A stretch of DNA of 64,000 nt from Paulinella micropora (Eukaryota > Cercozoa > Imbricatea > Euglyphida). Below the pieces are notes generated by a model. The model saw only the letters and a list, made by a program, of their open reading frames with translations. It made no database searches and was not told where the DNA came from. The translations under genes and the position numbers were made by a program. Below are positions 19,483 to 30,136 of the stretch, piece after piece (the first letter of the stretch is position 1; each line of letters starts with the position of its first letter). The DNA lies in assembly GCA_009731375.1 (NCBI GenBank), contig BJOX01000001.1:1817082-1881081 (forward strand). Direction: 5' to 3'.

Positions 19483-21035
19483 CTACATTGCCACCACAGC
19501 AGAAGCACCACGTCGTGGCGATGTCATCGGGGCCACCAGCTCCCAGCGATTGCTTGCAGGATCGTACCGCTCCACTGAGGACTTAACAGCGCTTGATTTG
19601 CCGCTGCCACCCATGACATAGAGTCGACCGTCCAACGCGACTGCAGTCACAAAACTTCGCGCTTGCTGCATGGACGCTACCTCCTCCCACCTCTCTAGCC
19701 TAGGTCGAAGCGCTCAACAGAAGACAAAGCTGTACTCGACTCACCCATCGCTCCCTGCCCTCCCATAGCGTAAAGATATCCATTACATGCAGCTAGGGCA
19801 CAACCGCATCTCTTGCTGAACATGGGTGCCACTAGCTCCCAAGTGTTTCTGGCGGCATTGTACCTCTCGACCGTTCTGAAATCTTTTTTGCCATCTGTAC
19901 CACCCACCACGTAGAAAAAACCATCCAGCACCGCTCCAGCCGCATAGCTACGACGATAGATCATCGGAGCCAGCTCTTGGGTCTGATTGGCTCCCGCCTC
20001 GAAGCTCGTCACAGGAGAGACAAGAATCGCACCAGCTTTATATCCCCTGCCACATATACCCTGCCATTGAGAGCACCCACCGTACACCCTTCTACAGAAT
20101 TTGTCAAAGGAGTAGTCAGTTCCCAGCATCCACTGATTGGACTGAAGCGCTCCACTGAATTCAGCCTTGACGTACCATCATTTCCTCCAACTGCATAGAT
20201 CGTACCGTCTAGCACCGCACTTGGAACAACAGCTCGCTGGCAGTTCATGGATGTCACTGCCTCCCACCTATTCTGCTTCACATCGTACCTTTCGACAGTA
20301 GACATACACGAACTCGGGTCGTTAAACTTCGATTGGCCGCCCAACATGTAGATGCCTGCATCACGCCTCGGCACCATCAGCACTTCCTGCTCCACACTCG
20401 ACGTCTCCGTCTTCAACAACTCCACACACGTCTTGACCCGCTGCACCTTCACCTTGACCTCTACCTCGCTCTTGCTTCCTAGCTCTTTCAGTGCTACTCT
20501 GTGTTTCCCAATCATGGCATGCACGTTGCCTAGCTGAAGCACGATCGCTTCTGCTCCCTCCCCTTGGCTGTCCTGAATCTGCCTCCCCAGCTCGGCCACC
20601 TCCCCCTCTAGTCCTGTGATGTCTGACTTCCGCTGTGCAATCTCGTGTGCCAGCTTCTCCCTCGCTTCCGTCGTCGCAGCGTCCAGCCCTTCTATCGTCT
20701 GTTGCAGGCAGCTCACGGACAAGCTACCTCGTGTGCGGTCAAGCGACACTTCATAGATATCAGCGCCGGGCTTCTCCTCCGCGAAGCGGGACACTCTCTC
20801 CTCGCGGACACCCGCCCGCTGCTTGAGCTGCTCCAACAGGGTTAGTAGCGACGCGCACAGCTTGACAGCGTGCGGGTCGTGCACGATGCCAAGACAGCCG
20901 CTGCAGATGCAGCCATGGGGACGTTCGCATCATCGTCGTCGAGACTGCGAGCAGAGGAGCTCGAGGCTGAAGAGGCTACGCGTTGCTTGTTCCTTTTGGG
21001 CACGGCAGATGGTTGAGACACGCAGGAAGAAAGTC
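19483..21035 (-). pseudogene. B-box/coiled-coil/Kelch-repeat protein, frameshifted
   Basis: Read on the minus strand from an acceptor at 21036 (CCTCACCTCAG). A linker (LSSCVSQPSAVPKRNKQ) is followed by a Cys/His segment (HGCICSGCLGIVHDPHAVKL) resembling the end of a B-box zinc finger, then a coiled coil of about 140 residues. Six Kelch blades follow, each with a GG doublet and a W about 20 residues later (YMLGG, YAVGG, YVAGG, YVVGG, YAMGG, YVMGG). Stop is at 19483-19485. Three frame breaks interrupt it: near 20920, at a four-C run near 20045, and near 19700. Each is repaired by a single-base change, so either the gene decayed recently or the sequence has homopolymer errors. Kelch propellers bind proteins, often as substrate adaptors for ubiquitin ligases; the substrate is unknown. 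A 5' exon should lie beyond the CT array at 21069. Confidence 0.75.
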
Positions 21036-21068
21036 CTGAGGTGAGGAAAAAACGATGGTCCCTTGATT

Positions 21069-21070
21069 TC

Positions 21071-21107
<37 letters not shown>

Positions 21108-21220
21108 GCTATCTCTCTCTCTCTCTCTCTCTCTCTCATCCTCTCTCTCTCTCTCTCATCCTCTCTCTCTCTCTCTCTCTAGATCTCTCTCTCTAGATCT
21201 CTCTCTCTCTCTCTCTCTTA
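21069..21220. repeat. CT array
   Basis: CT dinucleotide tract with occasional ATC and AGAT. In the minus-strand direction it lies in the putative intron upstream of the Kelch exon. Confidence 0.95.
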
Positions 21221-21858
21221 ATTATAATATCGAAACTTCACATCAGAAGTCAGCTACGTACAAAGGCAAAGCCGGAAGAAATTTGACACAGAATGATTTT
21301 TTTATCAAGTTATCATTGCTGAAAAATATTACTACTTTATCAAGGATTTCATATAAAAGGAAAGTGTTAATACTTCAACCGTACTTTGTGAAAATAATTG
21401 TTAACTGTTTTGCGACAGTCGAAGTTGCGAATCGCGGCGCGTGCTTGTCGCTCGTTGCTTGTTGCTTGTCCTTTTGCGCTTGCTAATATATGCTTGTCTG
21501 TTTTTGCGCCTGCTAGTTGTTTATTGCTTTCTCTGATTGCTATTCATTTTTATTTTATTGCTATATGCTCTTGTTTCTTGAGTATCGTCAAGTTTGTTGC
21601 TTGTCGCTTGTTACAACAAGCAACAAACGACAAGCAAACAAGAAACAAGAAACAATAAACAACAGTGAACCAGACTCAAACAAACAGCATTGCTGCAAGC
21701 TAAGCAGCCAGAGACAATGAACAAACAAGTTGACAAGTAGCAAGCGACAAAACTTAAGCGACAAGAGACAAGCGACAAGTGGAAAGCGACAAACGACAAG
21801 CGGCAAGCGATACCAGAGAAAGTAACAACAAGCGCTAGCAACAAAATGCTAGCAAAAG

Positions 21859-21916
<58 letters not shown>

Positions 21917-22140
21917 AAAAGACAAACAAACAAACAAACAAACAAACAAACAAACAACAAGCAACAAGCAACAAGCGTCAAGCGGCAATCGATGTGATGC
22001 GACAAAAGAAGACAGCAAGCGACAAGCCACAAGAAGCGACAAGCCACAACGCCACAAGAGGCGACAAACAAACAAACTACAAACAAATGGGACCAGAAAC
22101 AGTAAGAATAAACAACAAGCGGCAAGCAAGCTTGTTAATT
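21221..22140. repeat. cryptic CAAGCGACAAG repeats, partly inverted
   Basis: After about 190 bases of unique AT-rich sequence, 21425-21612 is rich in TTGCTTGTCGCTTG and 21612-22130 is rich in its complement, CAAGCGACAAGC. This gives a loose palindrome centred near 21612. CAA (21860-21915) and CAAA (21920-21957) arrays are embedded. Frames here are low-complexity translations. Confidence 0.8.
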
Positions 22141-22179
22141 GTGGTGTTCGGTAGTTGGTTGGGTGGGTAGGTGATGGTT

Positions 22180-22212
22180 GATGATTTTTGCTGCTGCTGC
22201 TGCTATTGTTGC

Positions 22213-22243
<31 letters not shown>

Positions 22244-22420
22244 GGTTGTGCTCGTATTGGTGTTGGTGTTGTTGGTGTTGTTGTTGGTGTTTTTTTGATG
22301 TTGTTGTGGTTTGTGCTGCTGCTGTTGAGTGCACTTGATGTTGTTGCTTGTTGTTATTGTTGATATTATTTTGGAGGTGGTGGCGTGCATGGTGGTGGCA
22401 CATGCTGCTGCTGCTGCTGC

Positions 22421-22458
<38 letters not shown>

Positions 22459-22612
22459 TGTCGTCGTCGTCGTCGTTGTCGTTGTTGTTGTTGTTGTTGT
22501 TGTTGTTGTTATTGTTGTTATTGCGTTGTTGTTGTATTTTTGTTATTGTGTTGTTGTTGTTGTTGTTGTTGTTGTTCTTGTTGTTCTTGTTGTTGTTGTT
22601 GTTGTGGTAGAA
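22180..22612. repeat. TTG/GTC triplet array
   Basis: GTT/TGC/GTC triplets over about 430 bases. Polyvaline, polyleucine or polyasparagine frames are repeat translations. Confidence 0.95.
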
Positions 22613-22629
22613 CATTTTGTGCAACATCA

Positions 22630-22950
22630 AACTAACTATCCATGGATTCATCCATCAATCCATGAATCAATCGATCATGTAATCTATCCATCCATCCATC
22701 CATCCATCTATCCATTGATATCCACCATTATCCATTATCTATTCATCCATCCATGCATCCATCCCTGTCATTTATCCATCCATCCATGAATGCACCCATC
22801 CATCCATGATCCATGCCATACATGCATCCATGAATCCATCCATCCAATCTGTCCATGAATCAATTAATAAATCACAATCAATCAATCAAATAATTCATTA
22901 GCCTACCAACCAACCAATCAATCAATCAAATAATTCATTAGCCTACCAAC

Positions 22951-22991
<41 letters not shown>

Positions 22992-23244
22992 CCTCCCTCC
23001 CTCACTCCCTCCTTCCTTCCTTCCAGCCTTCCTCCCTTCCTCCAATTCAACCAGCTATCTATATCGATCATCGATCTATCCGTCTGTGAATCCTCACAAT
23101 CGATCAATCAATCAATCAATCGATCGATCGATCGCTTGCTCCATTCTCTCTCTCCCTTGCCCCTCCCTCCCTCCCTCAACCGCATGCGATCCCCATCCAT
23201 CCATCCATCGCATTATAGAACAACCAACCAACTAACCAACCAAC

Positions 23245-23291
<47 letters not shown>

Positions 23292-23585
23292 CCAACCAAC
23301 CAACCAATCCAATGCAATCCATCCATCCATCCATCCATCAACGCATTAATCAATCAATGAAGTAAGAATCAATCAATCAATCAATCAATCAATCAGCCAA
23401 CCAACCAACCAACCCCATCAATCCATTAATCAATCAATCAAGTCAGAACCAATCAATCAATCACTCACTCACTCAATCAATCAATCAAGCACTCAAGCAG
23501 TCAATCAATCAATCAATCGATCAATCAATCAACCAACCAACCAATGCATCCATCCATCAACGCATTAATTAATTCATCAAGTAAG

Positions 23586-23635
<50 letters not shown>

Positions 23636-23816
23636 GCAAGCAAGCAAGCAATCAATCAATCAATCAATCAACCAACCAACCAACCATTGAATTCATGCAT
23701 TCCCATCAATCCATTAATCAATCAATCAAGTGAGAATCAACCAATCAATCAATCACTCGCTCACTCACTCAATCAACCAAACACTCAATCAGTCAATCAA
23801 TCAAGCACTCAAGCAC

Positions 23817-23896
<80 letters not shown>

Positions 23897-24125
23897 GGAT
23901 TCATTGATTGATTGATTGATTGATTGAGTGAGTGAGTGATTGATTGGAGGGAGGGAGGGAGGGAGGGAGGAAGGAAGGAAGGGAGGAAGGGAGGAAGGGA
24001 GGAAGGGAGGGAGGGAGGAAGGGAGGGAGGGAGGGAGGAAGGGAGGAAGGGAGGAGGGAGGGAGGGAGGGATGGAGGGGGGAGGGAGGAAGGGAGGGAGT
24101 ACTAGGAGGGAGGTAAGGAGGGAGG
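22630..24125. repeat. CCAT, CAAT, TTGA and GGGA tetranucleotide arrays
   Basis: CCAT (22630-22860), CAAT/CAAC with interspersed unique words (22880-23849), a switch to the complementary TTGA (23850-23943), then GGGA/GGAA (23945-24125). The CAAT/TTGA junction at about 23850 is a perfect palindrome of roughly 70 bases. Confidence 0.95.
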
Positions 24126-24153
24126 GAGAGATTGTTGAGTTGCCCCATCTACA

Positions 24154-24297
24154 ATGCAAGAATGCCAAAAATTTGTCGGCGGAAGGCAACTTTTTGGACA
24201 CTTTGCCGAAAAGCTGCCATCCGCCATGAAAGCGCAAATGCAGGCGAAATTGACCGACGTGTCCCATCAGCTTGGGACTTGCCTTGCAAATGGTTGA
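24154..24297 (+). CDS. candidate short exon (unknown protein)
   Basis: An ATG at 24154 opens a 47-codon frame ending at TGA 24295-24297. It has non-repetitive, protein-like composition (QLFGHFAEKLPSAMKAQMQA then KLTDVSHQLGTCLANG). It could be a first exon using the donor G|GTTGAT at 24293, or an internal exon from an AG near 24160 or 24185. I do not recognise the family. It lies between a GGGA array and non-coding sequence upstream of the SET gene, and no phase-compatible join to that gene was found. Confidence 0.35.
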   Translation: MQECQKFVGGRQLFGHFAEKLPSAMKAQMQAKLTDVSHQLGTCLANG

Positions 24298-25078
24298 TTG
24301 CGTCGGTTTTTTGTTTGATGGAGTTATGGTGCACTAGAAAGCATGCTCTGTGCAAATGTTTGGGAATGTGCGCTGTGGTGAGGTTTGTGGAGTTCAGTAC
24401 TTAGCTTGGATGAGATCTGTGTTGCTTGGTTATTGCGGTGCGTTTCGTGTATGAGATAGTTGTTTTTGTGGTGTTGCTGATTTTTACTCTTTGAATATTT
24501 GTTTGTAGCCATTTATGCTTATCTGGTATCTTTATTTCTTTTGTTGGTTGCATATTTGTTGCCAACGGTCATGGTACCAGCGATTGATATGATAGGATTG
24601 TATGGGGTGGATTGGATGGTCTTGACATGTTTTTTGTTGTTCTTTCTCCGATTCACCAATCGATCCCATCCAATCCAATCCAATCCAATCCAATCCAATC
24701 CAAATCCAATCCAAATCCAATCCAATCCAATCCAATCCAATCCAATCCAATCTAATCTAGTCTAATCGAATCCAATCCAACTATCTACGCCACGAAGACG
24801 ATCATTGTTTGTTGCTTTCCAGCATTTTTCGTTGCACTTAGTGTTGTTATTTTTCCCAAGTACTTTTTGTAAGTGCTTGCCTTGTTATATTTGCGTTTGT
24901 TGGTGTTAATTTCTTCGTTATCCTCACTATCCTCATATGGCTGTCGTTGTTGTTCTTGTTGTCACGGCTGCCTTTGTGGTTGTGGTTGTTGCTGTTGCTG
25001 TTGCTGTTGTTGTTGCTATTGTTCTTGTTGCTATTTTTGTTGTTGTTTCTGTTCTTGTTGTTCTTGTTGTTCTTGTTC

Positions 25079-25110
<32 letters not shown>

Positions 25111-25477
25111 CTTGTTGTTGTGGTAGTGTTTGGATGGATGGATGGATGGATGGATGCATGCATGCATGCATGCATGAATGGATGCATGTATGGATAGATG
25201 GCATTGATGGATGAATCGATAGATTGATTGATGGATGGATGGATGCATGCATGGATGGATGCATGCATGGATGATGGATGAATTGATGAATGGATGTATC
25301 GATTGATTGGTGGATGGAATGATATTGATTGCTGATAGATTGATTGATTGCTAGATGGAAGGATAGATGGATGGATAGTTGGATGATGGATTGGTCGATG
25401 GATGGATGGATGGATTGATGGATGGATGGATTGATAGAATGATTGATGGATCAATGAATCGATGGATGGATTGTGTT

Positions 25478-25568
<91 letters not shown>

Positions 25569-25608
25569 GGATAGATGGATAGATATCTGTTTCAAGTTTT
25601 TACAAATA
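24298..25608. repeat. unique sequence, then ATCCA, GTT, GATG and GATA arrays
   Basis: 24298-24660 is unique and shows no gene. The rest is repeats: ATCCA pentamers (24665-24780), GTT-rich triplets (24935-25130), GATG (25131-25470) and GATA (25475-25590). Confidence 0.9.
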
Positions 25609-25705
25609 AGCGTACACAAGCAAATGAGTATTAATTCCTTAAAACAACAAAAAAATTGCGTACACAAGCAAATGAGTATTAATTCCTTAAAACAACAAAA
25701 AATTG
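25609..25705. repeat. 48-bp tandem duplication
   Basis: Two copies of GCGTACACAAGCAAATGAGT plus about 28 further bases, ending in a run of A. They differ only in the length of the A run. Confidence 0.9.
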
Positions 25706-25928
25706 TTTCTCAGGGGTGAGCAAATGTAGAAAGACAAGTGTTCGATCAATAATACGAAGTTCAATTTCAGCTCATGGGTGCACATCGCATCATCAACAGT
25801 GAAACTACCCGTCTTTTGTTTGTTTGTTTGTTTGTTTGTCAGACTTGAAGCCCATGCAAACTTTGTTCACCGGCAATATCTGTAATATCTAACGTAATTA
25901 CCATTAATGTCCTTGATATTTTTCACAG

Positions 25929-26443
25929 TTTTTGGATTGTGCTGATGAAACAAGGGCGAACATGGCTTCCTTCGAGTACATCTCGCTGGACGGTGACGGC
26001 AAACAGAATGTAGTGGCGCCTCTCTTGCAACGTCTTACCAGTAAACACCGCACAAACTGCTGCCAATTCAAACAGAGAGAGTCGGAAGGAAGAACATCAG
26101 GAATGCCTTGTTCGATTGTGTGTGGGTAGGCCTTGTGGGCCTGGGGTTCTTAGGCGGGGTGGGCTGGATAGCTTCCCGTGTGTCTTTCTTCAGCAACCTA
26201 ACCACACATCCAGGCCCTAGGCCCTTCACGCCTAAAGCAGGTCTGCATTCAGCAATCAGTATGTTGCAATCATTACCCGATGTCCCACTGTAAAGTCTAA
26301 ATGTGATTTAGCTGAGGCTGGGAAGCAGCAGCATGTCCTTCAATAATTTTTTCACTTTTCCTTCCCTTGATCTTTCCACCGTCAAGCTTGTCGTCCTTAT
26401 ATTCTTGCGTACGCTATCGCTTTCTCCTTCTTCTTCTTCTTCT

Positions 26444-26478
<35 letters not shown>

Positions 26479-28230
26479 TTCTTCTTCGTCTTCTTCTTCT
26501 TCTTCGTCTTCTTCTTCTTCTTCGTCTTCTTCTTCTTCTTCGTCTTCTGCTTCTTCTTCTTCTTCTTCTTCTTCTTCTTTTTTTTTTATACTTAAAAAAA
26601 AAAATTATTAATTTTTTTATTACTATTATTATGATTCATTTCTCGCATATCTGAAATCGCTCTAGGAGTGAAGTCCGTGTTGGTGCAGCAGACTCTGCCA
26701 GGACCGCTTCAGACGGTCCTGCTATCCAGCGTCCAGTCCCGACCCAGCTGTCTTTTTTCATACGGCCAGCTGGGGCCAAAACAGCTACATATCGGGTCTC
26801 ACAAAAATGCATTAACTCTCTTTTGGTCCCCCTCCGCCCTCTTCCCTCCTTCGTCTTTCTTGTGCTTACGTACTGGCTTGTTTACGTATGCGGTGCAATT
26901 TGCCTAAGCGCTCGATCTAGGCGATTTTTAGTTCCTAACATTTGTACATGTATGTAGTTTTCATGAAACAAGCCATATTTTTCTAAATTAATTTGCTTCA
27001 ATCATTATAATAATTATGTTCCATATCCTTTTTTGTGTGTGTGTGTTTTTGATGTTGTTGTTTTTGTTGTTTTGTTTTTGTTTTTGTTTTGGGGGCGGGA
27101 GGGGGGGGGGGGGGGTTTTGGGGGGGGGGGGNNNNNNNNNNCCGCTGATGCAGTGGGTCATGGCATGATGGTCTCTTTGATTATAATCTGATTGGCCACA
27201 TGTACAGAAAAAGCTGCATGCACAGAAAAAACTACATGCTGGCTACTATTGTAGGTCACAAGCCATTTCCGGTTTCATGGAGGGTTGGGTATATGGAGCT
27301 AAACTATTTGGAGGCCTAGTGGCGAGTCCAACCGGGCTTGCTGGTGAGAATTCTCAATTTACATCATCACCATCAATCCCATCAGATACTTGTGTTATGT
27401 TGTATCTTTTTTTTGCAGCGGATGTGATAAAGGGTCAGCTGTTGTGCTGGCAGGATGGGTCGCTGGCCGCGCAGTTGCCAAGCTACCATCTTAGCTCTCA
27501 CTATCAGGTCATTTCTTGCAAGCGCACAATCGAACGAATTCTTTCCTTTTGAGTTATTTCTAGTTTGAATGACAACGGTCTTTCTTTGCGCCTAATCCGA
27601 TTAGGACTGCTCTGTCAAACGGGGTGTGGTGACAGTCGTTCGTAAAGACGGTTCTTCTATCCGATCTTTCTGGTATTATGTGTCGCAGCATCCTTGTCCA
27701 GCAGCAGGTATTGTCAAACCGATGGTTGGGTTTATCTTGAGAGATTTTTGTGAGCAAGCGGTCATGGAAGCTCAGTCGGTCAGGCAGCGACAGAAGGACG
27801 TGCCGCGACGGACGCTAAGTCAAGCAGGACCATCAGAAGAAAGTCTGAGTAAAGAGGAGTTGGGCAGTCGTTTTCGTGATGTCTTGGCGCACTTCCAGGC
27901 CAGTGGGGAGTTGTCTGACGATAAAGTCAAAGAAAACATGCTACGCACAAGGCTACCGGATCTCAAACTGAATCGGTGTGAGGTGAAGCGTAGCATTTTG
28001 CACGGGCAAGGTTGGTTTCCTTCATAATCACTTCATTTTATTTTTACTTGCACGGGCAAGGTTGGTTTCCTTCATAATCACTTCATTTTATTTTTACTTT
28101 AATTATGATCATATATATAAATATTAGTATGTATGTATGTATGTATATTATTGGTTTATTATAAATGATATTTTCATGCATGGACGAAACAGTCATTCAG
28201 ATAACCTGTCATCGTCTCTTTATATATATA

Positions 28231-28282
<52 letters not shown>

Positions 28283-28935
28283 TATATTTATAGTTATCAT
28301 GTTTCCTTTAAGGTGTTTTCGCGACTCGAGATATCGCGTTTATGGAGCTTATAACACTCTACCCTGGAGACGCATTATTGCTTTGGGGTAATGAAAGCGA
28401 GTCTGCCGGAACGATGCGCGTCTTGCTGGGGCCCCACGTGGTGGAGAAGTCGGCCGACAAATGTTTTGTGGCGGCGCCAGGGTCTCGGGACTATGAGATT
28501 CGGGATCAGCTCGCAGGCGCGACTATCAGCGTTGTGGGGGATCCGGCATTATGCAGCGATCCGGCGTATTTGGGTCACATGTGCAATGACGGGGGGGCGC
28601 TCGGGCTAGACGGCGGTGACTTTAAGTCGCAGGAAGCACGCGAGCGCTATTCCCGTGTGTCGGTCGAGAGTGCAAATGCTGCTCAGCTCAGCATTGAAGG
28701 TTGTCATTTTGCGACAGTCGCCATCAAACCGATCAGCAAGGGCGAAGAAGTACTGATCAGCTATGGTGAAGGCTATTGGTTGAGCCGCGCTGCGGTCAAG
28801 GCGCAAGATGCAGTGGCAAAGGTAGAGCAAGAAGCAGAGGCAAAGGAACGAGCGAAAAAACTGCCTTCTAAGAAAGAAAAATCGCAACTGAAGCAGAAGA
28901 GTGGCGGGAAAGAGAAAAACCAAGGGTTCGGGTGA
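25929..28935 (+). CDS. SET-domain protein (putative lysine methyltransferase)
   Basis: Exons joined by phase: 25929-26040, an unresolved short exon (possibly 26101-26125), 27255-27343, 27419-27507, 27605-28010 and 28313-28935 (stop). The last join restores GQGVFATRDI across the intron, the GxG opening of SET domains. The final exon then gives LITLYPGDAL, YLGHMCNDGG (in place of the usual NHxC motif) and GEEVLISYGEGYW (the C-terminal Glu-Leu...Tyr motif). The tail is Lys/Glu-rich (residues KAQDAVAK onward), likely basic and nuclear. SET enzymes transfer methyl from S-adenosylmethionine to lysine; the substrate here is unknown. The 25929 exon (FLDCADETRANMASFEYISL) and the middle exons (DVIKGQLLCW, RSFWYYVSQHPCP) match nothing I recognise, and the 25929 exon could belong to another gene. 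No start codon was identified, so the 5' end is open. Confidence 0.7.
26427..26650. repeat. CTT/CGT triplet array and AT-rich tract
   Basis: TTC/CTT triplets with periodic CGT, followed by an A/T run, inside the first large intron of the SET gene. An 8-bp hairpin CAGGACCG...CGGTCCTG lies near 26699-26722. Confidence 0.9.
27132..27141. other. assembly gap (10 N) after poly-G
   Basis: The gap follows a G homopolymer run (27103-27131) inside an intron of the SET gene. Confidence 1.
27999..28098 (+). repeat. 50-bp tandem duplication across a 5' splice site
   Basis: The unit starting GCACGGGCAAGGTTGGTTTC and ending in TTTTTACTT occurs twice. It copies the last bases of the SET-gene exon and its donor (G|GTTGGT at 28011) to 28061. 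Use of the second donor would include an in-frame stop (WFPS then TAA), so only the first donor keeps the SET frame. Confidence 0.9.
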
Positions 28936-28989
28936 CTTTGGTTTTGTTTCAACGTGACCCGCATTCATATGAAGTTTGAGCACGGCAAT

Positions 28990-29137
28990 AACCCTTATCC
29001 TGTCATGAGACACCTTTGTGTCTTTAAATCACACACTGCAAAATGCGCAAAATTTGTCAACATTTCGCAAAAATTATGCAGATATTGCGGTTTTGATTCA
29101 GGGACACAAATGTATCTCATGACAGGATAGGGGATAA
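28990..29137. mobile_element. small foldback/MITE element
   Basis: Inverted ends TATCCTGTCATGAGA (near 28998) and TCTCATGACAGGATA (near 29115), with similarity continuing through TTTGTGTC/GACACAAA toward the centre. The core, from 29062, is the same 22 bases found in the centre of the MITE at 39424-39721. It lies just 3' of the SET gene. No coding capacity. Confidence 0.7.
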
Positions 29138-29411
29138 AGTTTTCAAGTCGAAGAGTGGAACTTCTAGCCCGCCCGATACTTCAAGGTGCCGTTACATTCA
29201 CAGCTTTATGGGGACTGTAGCCGGTCAGGACCTAGGAGTGGCTACAATTACAGCTTGATAAGAAAACTAATAATATGAACCAAGGCCGGGAAGATTTACT
29301 CATCCCTACGATAAGCAAGTTTTTTTTTTTTAATCATAAAAGTTTTTGCACAAAAATATTTCAGTAAACCTATGCATGATTTTACGCGAACACTAAACCT
29401 TCAGCTGAGTT

Positions 29412-29762
29412 CGTTGGGAGAAAACCCTCGCGACTTCTGCAAACGGTGACCGGAACTCGGGGCGTCCCCCTCCTACCGGTCAACTGCTTCCCACGTAAAA
29501 GAATTTAACAACACTGAACAATTCCCGCCAGTCCAACTGACGACGTCACACAAAAGATGTACCTCCAGAAAATGACACACGAAACTGCCTGATATGGGCA
29601 ATAATGGTAATGGTAAAAGCTAGTGCCACCAGTACCAGAAAAGGTACTCTAAATGACTGTATTAATAACTAATAATACTACTAACCGTAACGAATAAGGC
29701 TAACGTATATAATAGCAATATGGACATAGCTGAGGAGGAAGTGTCTAATTAATTGTCCAATG
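29412..29762 (-). repeat. 3' LTR of the minus-strand Copia element
   Basis: 351 bp, matching 38849-39199 with about a dozen differences or fewer. It is adjacent to target duplication GAGTT on its outer side and to the polypurine tract on its inner side. Confidence 0.92.
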
Positions 29763-30136
29763 CTCCCCCTTAATTAGACTCCCTTACGAGGCAGTGTCCA
29801 ACCATATCGTGCTACTAACGACTAGATTAGAAAAATGAGCAAAGCGCAAAGTGAGCTACCCTGCGTCTCCAGTGGAGTTCGGCTATATAGCTGCACTATA
29901 TCAACTAAAGCGCTACAGGCACAACAGTGCACAAAATAAGACTAAGCGAAAGCAGAGGTGCTAGCCTACGTCTCCACAGCTTGTGGAGTTCGGCAATCAG
30001 GCTAGTCACCTAATTGTTAATGTATATCTATCCCGGACCACCGGGAACCTGACAAGAGCCCTACCCAAAGTCCACGTTGTAGAAAGTCTTGCTGTCGGGG
30101 GGTTGTCCCTCTAAGAGGGAGCGGTTCCCCGAGTCT
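29763..30136 (-). other. element 3' untranslated region
   Basis: Polypurine tract at 29763-29771, then non-coding sequence between the pol stop and the 3' LTR. Two related segments (29855-29895 and 29960-30003) share GTCTCCA...TGGAGTTCGGC with small internal hairpins (CTCCAC...GTGGAG). Confidence 0.6.

Noticed and set aside
21611-22651. Minus-strand 346-codon Asn/Thr/Cys/Leu-rich frame
   Set aside because: Reads TTG/CAA triplet and CAAGCGACAAG repeats only.
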